From: Candidatus Hodarchaeota archaeon
GTDB taxonomy: Archaea > Asgardarchaeota > Heimdallarchaeia > Hodarchaeales > YT1-039
Assembly: GCA_016840025.1 (NCBI GenBank)
Contig: JAEOTF010000314.1
Coordinates: forward strand, 1 to 20,303
Reading direction: 5' to 3'
Length of the DNA: 20,303 nucleotides
A model generated the notes under the pieces. It was not told the DNA's origin. It saw only the letters and a list, made by a program, of their open reading frames with translations, and made no database searches. Made by a program: the position numbers and the translations under genes. Positions 1 to 5,622 of this stretch are shown here, one piece after another (within the stretch, counting starts at the first letter, position 1; every line of letters starts with the position of its first letter).

Positions 1-2
1 AT

Positions 3-194
3 GATATGGCCATTGCTTTAGATGAAAAGGATGTCATTAGCTATAACTACCGAGCTGAGGCGCAAATTCTGTCAGGAAATGTCGAAGCGGGTTTAAGGGA
101 TCTCGAAGAGTTGGTGAAGACGGGGGACATTGATCCAGAGAGGAAAGTTTGGGTAGAGCGCGCTAAATTGCTTCTCGAACTGCACAAAGAGTAA
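3..194 (+). CDS. C-terminal end of a TPR-like protein (5' truncated by window edge)
   Basis: The reading frame is open to the left edge, so this is probably the last ~63 codons of a longer gene rather than a complete small one. The visible helices, with residues such as YNYRAEAQILSGNVEAG and LRDLEELVKTG, follow the alternating small/large pattern of tetratricopeptide repeats (A-x3-L-G-x2-E-A-type). That pattern suggests a protein-protein interaction scaffold. An ATG at position 6 is available, but nothing suggests it is the true start. It ends in TAA. The family-level call rests on a single repeat-like unit, so the partner and pathway cannot be named. Confidence 0.5.
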   Translation, partial: DMAIALDEKDVISYNYRAEAQILSGNVEAGLRDLEELVKTGDIDPERKVWVERAKLLLELHKE

Positions 195-747
195 TAAGGA
201 TCATTTATCAAGTCCTCAAATATCACTCGCTCACGAAATTAAAAAGAAATATGATTGACTTACCTTACGTACCTTACAATGCATGAATGATAATTTTTGA
301 TTATTTACACCATCTAATAAGGATCTTTTTTATGGTCTAAAAGCGTTAAATGGTCTTCCATTAAGAAGGCTACCGATATCTATAGCGAAAATACTTATTT
401 TTCTATAATTGCCAACTTCAATAGGTGATTCTTAAATCAAGGTACAAAATGAGAAAATAGAAGGATACTACCCTTAAACAAAGAAGTAGTGTCGTCAACA
501 GAGGATAGAACTGAGTTATTCAGGAAATAAAAGTGAAAGCATTAAGAAAAACCAAGTATGTGATAAGGGATTAGTGAGAGTGAATTCAAACCCCCTGATC
601 CCAAGTTGCCTTTAGGGGGAAGATTTCTTATAAAATATTATTTTAATGTCTAAAAGAGGACACAAAAATGTAAGCACTTAATTATTAGCGCATTATCTCA
701 TTTTTAGGAGTATTAACTCTTGGTGCGAGAATTTGGGTGAATCAACT
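195..747. other. Non-coding stretch with one C-rich/G-rich hairpin
   Basis: No coding frame of convincing length or composition is seen here. The stretch is AT-rich. The one standout element is CCCCCT at 591-596 facing AGGGGG at 614-619, a 6-bp GC-rich stem with a 17-nt loop that is conspicuous in this background. It could be a terminator, a small RNA element or chance. No tRNA-like cloverleaf could be built around it. Just before the next gene, GGGTGA at about 734-739 looks like a ribosome binding site for the ATG at 748. Confidence 0.4.
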
Positions 748-1383
748 ATGAATAAAGTGAAATATTCGATTTGCGTTATTTTACTTCTTCTGGTGGTGCC
801 GCTAGGCATTATTAGTATAAAAGCGGCAGAAAATGAGATTTATGGCACAAAGTGGGAGTTACCACAAGGTTATGTGCTCAAAGAAGTGTAACGAATTTGG
901 AATCAACAAATTGCATCACTAATGTGGTCTAGTGATCCTGTTAGTATCCCAGGTTGTGCTCTAACAATCACTACTGAAACAACATCTATTGTGGAAGTCT
1001 CATTTAGTATGTATATCCATCTTGATGCAGGTGAGTTTTTTAGCATTTTCTTATATTTAGATGGTGTTGCTTATCCATCAACTTATCTGGCTATTGGTTG
1101 GAATGTCAATGGTGCTGGAGTAACTTTGGAAAGTGTCAGTTATTCTATAATTCTTGATGTAACATGGACAGCAGAAGCTCATACATTTGCTCTTTATTAC
1201 AGTGCTAACGATGGTGGAAACTACGATTATCGATTATATGCTCTTATTTTCACTGTTAAAGAGTATGTTGCTGCTCCAGTTGGAACAGGTGAAGTCACTC
1301 TTTCTCCAGTGACACTAATATTTGGATTAGTAATAGGAATTATGGCAACACTGGTATATTTCAAGAAGAAACCCAAAAATTGA
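748..1383 (+). pseudogene. Secreted, C-terminally anchored surface protein interrupted by an in-frame TAA
   Basis: A start ATG at 748 is preceded by GGGTGA at good spacing. The first ~27 residues form a signal peptide: MNKVKYSICV, then a hydrophobic core ending near IKAAENE. Translation runs to residue 47 and meets TAA at 889-891. The same frame then stays open for 164 more codons to a TGA. The continuation has a beta-rich body with many Thr, Ser and Tyr residues. It ends with TGEVTLSPVTLIFGLVIG, a transmembrane segment and the basic tail KKKPKN, which is the layout of an archaeal cell-surface protein anchored by its C-terminus. Signal peptide and anchor therefore lie on opposite sides of one stop codon. 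An ATG at 922 would allow a 153-residue protein, but without a signal peptide. A single nonsense mutation, readthrough or a base error are all possible. The family was not recognised. Confidence 0.6.
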
Positions 1384-1707
1384 GTTTCTATTCATAATCT
1401 ACAATAGAACTATTTGACTGATTGACTGTATGCGAAAATACTGAGGTTTTTGTCAAATGCTTCTATTGTTTCTTCTCTGTACAAGTACCATATGCAAATT
1501 ATGCCGGTATTACATCGTTTCAATTGAACTAATGAATATTAGATATTTGTTCTGTTTAGTTTAACAAGTAATAGATCAAGAGTTCAATCGTGACTTATCT
1601 CTGGATTCTCGGTACTCCACCTAATTTTAAGATTTTTTAGTCGTATTTCGTGAAAAAAAGGCATTAGAGTGATTTTATGGACTAAAAGTTACAGGACTAA
1701 AACCACC
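1384..1707. other. Non-coding spacer
   Basis: AT-rich sequence between the surface protein gene and the first CRISPR-like repeat. A short TGACTGATTGACTG direct repeat lies near 1417-1430. No gene, tRNA or clear hairpin was seen. Confidence 0.4.
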
Positions 1708-1799
1708 TCAATCCTCGTCCATTGAGGAATTCGTTTCCGCAGTGGGGACGGTTTTACTGTTTCCCATATTTCAATCCTCGTCCATTGAGGAATTCGTTT
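1708..1799 (-). CRISPR. Minimal CRISPR-like array: two identical 29-bp repeats and one 34-bp spacer
   Basis: The 29-bp unit at 1708-1736 is repeated without mismatch at 1771-1799, with a unique 34-bp segment between (1737-1770). Each unit has an internal inverted repeat, TCCTC facing GAGGA, around the 7-nt loop GTCCATT. Read on the minus strand, the unit starts AAACGAATTCCTC and ends GAGGATTGA. The right-hand copy continues to ATTGAAA, the usual 3' handle of type I/III CRISPR repeats. The left-hand copy, which would be the distal one in this orientation, loses that handle (ATTGAGG), as terminal repeats often do. No cas gene is in the window, so this could be an orphan, a relic, or another hairpin element of similar geometry. 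Confidence 0.45.
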
Positions 1800-1867
1800 G
1801 TGAAACCTTCTGTAAACACAATCTCAGTAGAAGTAAAAATTGAATAAAAAATAAATGTATGGATCGA

Positions 1868-1906
1868 TTAAATATAACGACGTCTAGATGGAAGAAGTAT
1901 GTATTC
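1868..1906 (-). repeat. Remnant copy of the 3' end of the 2847-3272 membrane protein gene
   Basis: This segment matches 2847-2885 at about 33 of 39 bases, including the stop codon. On the minus strand it encodes EYILLPSRRRYI, compared with DYIHLPPRRRYS in the intact gene. The frame stays open for another ~54 codons upstream, but that part bears no resemblance to the intact protein and overlaps the start of the MNT gene. I therefore treat only the tail as meaningful. It is either a leftover of a second copy or an independent use of the same C-terminal tail. Confidence 0.5.
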
Positions 1907-1965
1907 TAATGGAAATAAATAAAAATCAGCAAAATAATTGATGAGCGCAGAGATCAGAGTGAAAA

Positions 1966-2328
1966 ATGTTGTCCGATATATCTGAGATGATCCTTCATTG
2001 GAGAAAGCAAAAAGTGAGATTGATCCAAGAAAGGAAACAATATCGGAATAATCTAAGGAATTATGCAATTAAAGCAAGTAAAATCCTAAAAGAACAATTT
2101 TATGCCCAAAAAGTATTCATAGTTGGTTCACTTACACGTAATAATGTCCACCTCAATTCTGATATTGATTTAGTCGTGTTCGGACTAAACGATGAACTAT
2201 ACTTCAAGGCATTGTCCAAAATTTATGAAATTTTGCCAAATGGTGTTGAATTAGATTTAATTCCAGGAGAAGACTTATCTGCTAATATGCAAGAGAAATC
2301 ATTATCATATGGTGAGTTAATTGACTAA
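1966..2328 (+). CDS. MNT-type nucleotidyltransferase, antitoxin of a HEPN/MNT pair
   Basis: A 120-residue minimal nucleotidyltransferase. The strand-turn motif FIVGSLTRNN has the Gly-Ser pair at 54-55. It is followed by the metal-binding Asp pair in SDIDLVVFG (residues 66 and 68) and a third acidic position in ELDLIP (97). These are the hallmarks of the pol-beta superfamily MNT domain. The first ~45 residues are a charged helical region. In the MntA/HepT family the antitoxin AMPylates or otherwise modifies the HEPN toxin to silence it. The catalytic residues are intact, so this one could be active. The stop overlaps the start of the downstream HEPN gene by 8 bp, the usual co-translated order. 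The ATG at 1966 is the first in frame, and no strong ribosome binding site is visible. Confidence 0.82.
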   Translation: MLSDISEMILHWRKQKVRLIQERKQYRNNLRNYAIKASKILKEQFYAQKVFIVGSLTRNNVHLNSDIDLVVFGLNDELYFKALSKIYEILPNGVELDLIPGEDLSANMQEKSLSYGELID

Positions 2329-2803
2329 TTCTAGCAAATTACTAGTTATAATCTCTGAGATAAAGGAAGAACTATCTAGAATTGATATGATAAAAGAGGA
2401 ACACACTGAACTGATTAAAAAAATAGACATTAAAAATCCAGAGCAGCATGAAGTCCGCGCTATTGGAAGTATATTACATGATTTTTATTCTGGGATTGAA
2501 CGGATATTTCGAAAAATTGCTACTGAAGTTGATGAAGGACTTCCCAAGGGTGTAAGCTGGCATAGGGACCTTTTAAAACGAATGTCAATTAAAATAAATA
2601 AAATCCGCCCCGCAGTGATTTCTAATGATTTAGCAGACGACTTAGACGAATATCTACGTTTTCGGCACATTTTTCGCAATGTTTATGGATTTGCACTTAA
2701 ATGGAAAAAAGTATCGGTTTTAAGTCAAGATCTACCTGATTTACATTCTAGAATTACTAAAGAAATCCATCAATTTATTGATTTTCTAAAACAACTTCCT
2801 TAA
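2321..2803 (+). CDS. HEPN (HepT-like) toxin ribonuclease
   Basis: An all-helical protein of ~160 residues directly after the MNT gene. The segment YLRFRHIFRNVYGF at residues 111-124 matches the conserved signature of the HepT-like subfamily that reads roughly RFRHxFRxxYGF. The classical RX4-6H ribonuclease motif is not present in its usual form, so catalysis would have to use this variant Arg/His/Tyr set or be altered. Toxins of this type cleave RNA, with tRNA reported for some HepT proteins. The start is TTG at 2321, preceded by GGTGAG at 2311-2316. An in-frame GTG just upstream is followed by a stop, which rules it out. The 8-bp overlap with the antitoxin gene indicates translational coupling. 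Confidence 0.75.
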   Translation: MTNSSKLLVIISEIKEELSRIDMIKEEHTELIKKIDIKNPEQHEVRAIGSILHDFYSGIERIFRKIATEVDEGLPKGVSWHRDLLKRMSIKINKIRPAVISNDLADDLDEYLRFRHIFRNVYGFALKWKKVSVLSQDLPDLHSRITKEIHQFIDFLKQLP

Positions 2804-2846
2804 TTACGTTTATTTATTCAAAAAAGCCCATAAAAACATGTATTGA

Positions 2847-3272
2847 TTAACTGTAACGACGTCTAGGTGGCAGATGTATGTAATCTTTGTCATAAGCATC
2901 TGCAATTTCATCTTTGTTCAGGTATCTGACTGATAAATAGGCTGGTATTATTCCAAAAGGAAATAAGAAGATGGCACTACATGCTGTTACAGCCATTGAT
3001 CCTTTTCTTGCCCATTCCTTCGTCATTAATAGAAAAAGGGCGCATAGTAGTGCGATGATTCCATAAAGAAGAAAGAGGGGTCCATAAATTGTAAAAAAGC
3101 TTATTACATCTTCATTCGTGGGATTATCCTCTATTTCCACAAGTAATCCAGAAACAAAAATAAAGCCCGTCATAATATAGATAATTCCGATGAGGCCTTC
3201 ATATATAGCGATGTAGAGAATCCCACGGGGTTTAGAAGGAGGATGTTTCTGAGATTGGGATGTTTTTGTCAT
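2847..3272 (-). CDS. Small three-helix membrane protein with a PPRRRY C-terminal tail
   Basis: A 141-residue protein starting at the ATG at 3272. An in-frame TTG at 3299 would add nine residues and is less likely. After a polar N-terminus (KTSQSQKHPPSKPRG) there are three hydrophobic spans at roughly 17-47, 57-83 and 91-118. A hydrophilic tail ending in LPPRRRYS follows. Several archaeal and bacterial small membrane proteins end with a helix plus a YLNK-like segment as here, but I do not recognise the family. The gene is convergent with the HEPN gene, with only 43 bp of A/T-rich sequence between. It is not obviously part of that pair. The tail is shared with the remnant at 1868-1906. A TATA-like element precedes the gene. 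Confidence 0.6.
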   Translation of the reverse strand: MTKTSQSQKHPPSKPRGILYIAIYEGLIGIIYIMTGFIFVSGLLVEIEDNPTNEDVISFFTIYGPLFLLYGIIALLCALFLLMTKEWARKGSMAVTACSAIFLFPFGIIPAYLSVRYLNKDEIADAYDKDYIHLPPRRRYS

Positions 3273-3317
3273 GATTACTGCCACTAGACTATTTATCAAG
3301 GTCTAAAATGATTATTC

Positions 3318-3326
3318 TATATAAAT
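3318..3326 (-). promoter_or_regulatory. TATA-like element for the membrane protein gene
   Basis: On the minus strand this reads TTTATATAG, about 45 bp upstream of the ATG at 3272. Initiation 25-28 bp downstream would fall near 3293, leaving a short leader. A perfect 10-bp palindrome CTCTATAGAG lies just behind it at 3341-3350 and could be an operator. Assigned by position and composition only. Confidence 0.35.
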
Positions 3327-3413
3327 TCTAGGTAATAATACTCTATAGAGAGCTATTCTCTATATTCTATAGTAGTTCAAGTTCTGACGATGACCTAGAT
3401 AGTGCTTAGCTGC

Positions 3414-4112
3414 CTACTCAGATTCTACATCGTTAAACTTCAATTGGTTAAATTTCAGTATTTCATCTAAATCTAAATCATATTCCTTTTCAATAAATAC
3501 TCCCTTAAATGAATCAATAAAGTTCTGTGTGTTGATCAGTGATAGAAGTTGCTGGATATGCTTTTTTACTAACTGTGATTTGTATTTTATCAAGAGTTGC
3601 TGGATTAGTTCAAAATCTAAGCTTTTAGTCAAAGCTGCTACATCACGTAGATCACGTGCTCTACCAGAATGCAGTTTTAATACAATTAATATTTCCCGAC
3701 AGGGAACAAAAACAATGATCTCTCTTTGGACACCTTTAATTTTAGTTAGATTTGAATGGTGACGTAAAAGGGGATAATGAAAAAATGCTCCTGTTTGTCT
3801 TATACCAACTGCATTTATCATTAAATCAATACTTACAGGCAGGTTATCTTGTTTAACAAATCTACGAAATCGGCTTGAATAGATATCTTCGAATTCTTTC
3901 ATGATTGTTTCTTTAAAATTATGTTGTTCCAAAATTTTAACGAATTTTTCTTCCATTAATGCTGGTATGACAAGATCACCATCTACTGAGAAACGATGTT
4001 TATAAGCAGAAACTGCTAATCCACCAATAACAACGAATTCAAGATTAAGTTCTCTGAATTTCTGGAGTATGTCAAAAACAGTGTTTTCTCGTTCAATAAA
4101 AATTTCAAACAT
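3414..4112 (-). CDS. AbiEii-like nucleotidyltransferase (putative toxin of a two-gene module)
   Basis: A protein of 232 residues counted from the ATG at 4112, which is preceded by AAGGTG at suitable spacing. An ATG at 4133 would add seven residues but runs deeper into the upstream gene. The N-terminal part has the nucleotidyltransferase core: VVIGGLAVSAYKHR with the Gly-Gly pair near 30-31, then RFSVDGDLVI, in which the Asp pair at 44 and 46 corresponds to the usual R-x-T-x-D-x-D. Later, LKLHSGRARDLRDVAAL matches the K...R..KDl.D...L element of AbiEii/DUF6036-type enzymes. The C-terminal third is helical. The start overlaps the stop of the winged-helix gene by 8 bp. By analogy with AbiE systems this would be the toxin, transferring nucleotides to RNA, with the upstream gene as antitoxin. 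That role is inferred. Confidence 0.68.
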   Translation of the reverse strand: MFEIFIERENTVFDILQKFRELNLEFVVIGGLAVSAYKHRFSVDGDLVIPALMEEKFVKILEQHNFKETIMKEFEDIYSSRFRRFVKQDNLPVSIDLMINAVGIRQTGAFFHYPLLRHHSNLTKIKGVQREIIVFVPCREILIVLKLHSGRARDLRDVAALTKSLDFELIQQLLIKYKSQLVKKHIQQLLSLINTQNFIDSFKGVFIEKEYDLDLDEILKFNQLKFNDVESE

Positions 4113-4737
4113 GAATAGGCACCTTATGTTCATACATTTCTTTGAGCATTTCTAAAGCAGACTCAAAATTGTAGTAATATTTCGACATGTAGTCTATAGT
4201 ATCTGATAGGGGATCAACTGGAATATTTTCACAGAGTTCAAATTTCAACTGATCTCTGATGAAGGGATGATAAAAAATTCCTCTCTGTCCATGGATTTGT
4301 AAATCTAATTTTTTTATATAATAATCAAAGAATCTTCTGTCACTAGATGCAATTTTTATGAAAATTGGATAGTAATCTTTACTTCTTGCGATCTGATATC
4401 CTCCCTTCGTCCAAATAAATACAGCATCAGTTTTTGTAAAACAATATGAAATCCCCAAAAGAGATAAAACTTCATAGTAAAAGCTGAGATTCTGTTTCAT
4501 AGCTTTCTTAATATATTGAAGCGTCTGTATATAAAATTCGTTCCGAGGGTGTAGTTTGAGTTTTTTTTTCGAAAAAGAGAACACTCCTATCTTAATTAAT
4601 TCATGAATCCATTTATATGTCCATCCATATGATAATTGAATACGATTTGAGATTGCATTAATAGAATCATGTCTTCTACTTGCTATTATGATCTTTATTA
4701 CATGAGGATTGATGAGTTCTAGCTTCATAGTTATCAT
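4105..4737 (-). CDS. Winged-helix protein, putative antitoxin partner of the nucleotidyltransferase
   Basis: A 210-residue protein. Residues ~12-70 form a winged helix-turn-helix (VIKIIIASRRHDSINAISNR, then SYGWTYKWIHELIK and a basic wing with SKKKLKLHP). The remaining ~140 residues are aromatic-rich (Tyr/Phe) and of unknown fold. The arrangement of a wHTH protein with a large C-terminal domain immediately followed, with an 8-bp overlap, by a GG...DxD nucleotidyltransferase is that of AbiEi/AbiEii pairs. It would then act as DNA-binding antitoxin and autorepressor. The assignment comes from layout and the wHTH, not from a recognised full-length family. The last ~40 codons are duplicated at 5439-5559. 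The ~220 bp upstream of the gene is AT-rich and holds nothing recognisable. Confidence 0.55.
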   Translation of the reverse strand: MITMKLELINPHVIKIIIASRRHDSINAISNRIQLSYGWTYKWIHELIKIGVFSFSKKKLKLHPRNEFYIQTLQYIKKAMKQNLSFYYEVLSLLGISYCFTKTDAVFIWTKGGYQIARSKDYYPIFIKIASSDRRFFDYYIKKLDLQIHGQRGIFYHPFIRDQLKFELCENIPVDPLSDTIDYMSKYYYNFESALEMLKEMYEHKVPIHV

Positions 4738-4965
4738 TATACTGATAGAGTTTTAATAATTTTCTATTTAATTTTCTTCTATTTGTAGATTTGTTATTAA
4801 AAATTAGGTAATAGCTTTAGTGAATTAGTCTGATACCGTAAAAACGAAAAAACCCTATAAGCAATCCAACTACTCTGATTAAGGAAGTCTACAAAATTTA
4901 TTTCATTCTTGCATAAGGTATTACTTTAGATTACTAAATATTTGTAGATAATTGGTGCTAGAAAT

Positions 4966-5204
4966 ATGGTTCAAAGGATTTTGATTACAAAGTCATTTTA
5001 GAAAAAGACCCTAAATGTGGTTATGTTGTAATCTGTCCTTCATTTCAAGGATGTTATAGTCAAGGTGACACTATAGAAGAGGCTTTAGAGAATATAAAAG
5101 AAGCTATAAAGCTTTGTATTGAAGATCTAAAAATCAGAGGAGACGAGATCCCAGAATCAAAACACACTGTTATAGGTAGTGTGGTCATTCTACATGAGTC
5201 GTAG
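4966..5204 (+). pseudogene. hicB: HicB-like antitoxin with a disrupted start
   Basis: The frame beginning at 4968 reads GSKDFDYKVILEKDPK, then YVVICPSFQGCYSQGDT and EEALENIKEAI, ending with a TAG at 5202-5204. This is the compact HicB partial-RNase H fold, with its very conserved GYVV.CP.l.GC.SQGdT..EAl.NI.EAI signature. There is no ATG, GTG or TTG in that frame before the conserved part; an upstream TAG closes it at 4959. An ATG at 4966 sits one base out of frame. If that ATG were followed by GGG instead of GG, the protein would read through cleanly. This implies a one-base deletion or sequence error in the G run. HicB antitoxins bind HicA and repress the operon. Confidence 0.7.
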
Positions 5205-5428
5205 GTTGCCTATCATTTCTGGTGAAGAAGCTATAAAAGCTTTTTTTATGAATTGGATATGAGATAGTACGACAGAAAGGAAGTCATGTTAGATTACGCC
5301 ATCCTACTGACTTAGAAAGAAGACCACTGACCATACCACTACATAAAGAGCTTAAACTTGGGTTGTTAAGGCGTTTAATAACTGATGCTAACCTAACACG
5401 TGAAGAATTCATTAACTTAGTGACTTAA
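5194..5428 (+). pseudogene. hicA: HicA-like mRNA interferase with a frameshift
   Basis: The ATG at 5194 overlaps the hicB stop by 11 bp. Its frame gives MSRRLPIISGEEAIKAFFMN and then meets TGA at 5260. From 5255 the neighbouring frame continues with GYEIVRQKGSHVRLRHP, then LTIPLHKELKLGLLRRLI, and ends at TAA 5426-5428. This includes the catalytic His in the GSH(V/I)R motif of HicA, a dsRBD-fold ribonuclease. Removing one T in AATTGG (5251-5256) would restore an ordinary HicA. Both halves of the module therefore carry one-base lesions, and the toxin is presumably dead unless these are sequencing errors. The order hicB then hicA is common, and the overlap suggests they once formed one operon. 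Confidence 0.7.
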
Positions 5429-5438
5429 GGATAGCAGT

Positions 5439-5559
5439 TAGGCACCTTATGTTCATACATTTCTTTCAGCATTTCTAAAGCGGACTCAAAATTGTAGTAA
5501 TATTTCGATATGTAGTCTATAGTATCTGATAGGGGATCAACTGGAATATTTTCACAGAG
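5439..5559 (-). repeat. 121-bp duplicate of the 3' end of the wHTH gene
   Basis: This segment matches 4116-4236 over 121 bp with about three mismatches and no gap, in the same orientation. It carries only the last ~40 codons of the winged-helix gene. It stops where the nucleotidyltransferase start region would follow. The near identity implies a fairly recent duplication. The intervening 1.2 kb holds the rest of the wHTH gene and the broken hicBA pair. This is most simply a remnant of a second copy of the two-gene module. Confidence 0.85.
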
Positions 5560-5571
5560 AGGAATGATTAA

Positions 5572-5597
5572 TACTTACCAACACCGTTGGTGAAGTA
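5572..5597 (-). terminator. Hairpin after the first TldE gene
   Basis: TACTTACCAAC (5572-5582) pairs with GTTGGTGAAGTA (5586-5597) around the 3-nt loop ACC, with one bulged G, giving an ~11-bp stem. It begins 25 bp beyond the TldE stop on the minus strand. An A/T-rich stretch follows, but no long U-run. It also separates the duplicated remnant from the metabolic genes. It is a likely terminator or mRNA-stabilising end. Confidence 0.5.
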
Positions 5598-5622
5598 TCC
5601 TACCTTTCTAATTTTGATGATT

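Noticed and set aside
580..625. A T-arm-like ATTCAAACC near a C-rich/G-rich hairpin, considered as a tRNA
   Set aside because: No acceptor stem, anticodon arm or D-arm could be built around it.
1673..1843. A frame through the CRISPR-like repeats reading QSSSIEEFV twice, also open through the second pair as QSS(D/N)xEEF
   Set aside because: All copies can be read in one frame and both spacings are multiples of three. However, there is no start codon, and the variable bases do not favour third codon positions while the stem is conserved in all positions. Structure explains the pattern better than coding.
1868..2068. A 66-codon minus-strand frame ending in SRRRYI
   Set aside because: It overlaps the start of the MNT gene on the other strand, and only the last dozen residues resemble anything. 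I kept the tail as a repeat and not the whole frame as a gene.
4237..5438. Segment between the 121-bp repeats as an integrated mobile element with att sites
   Set aside because: No integrase is present, and sequence to the right of the outer repeat does not restore the 5' part of the gene. Module duplication followed by decay is simpler.
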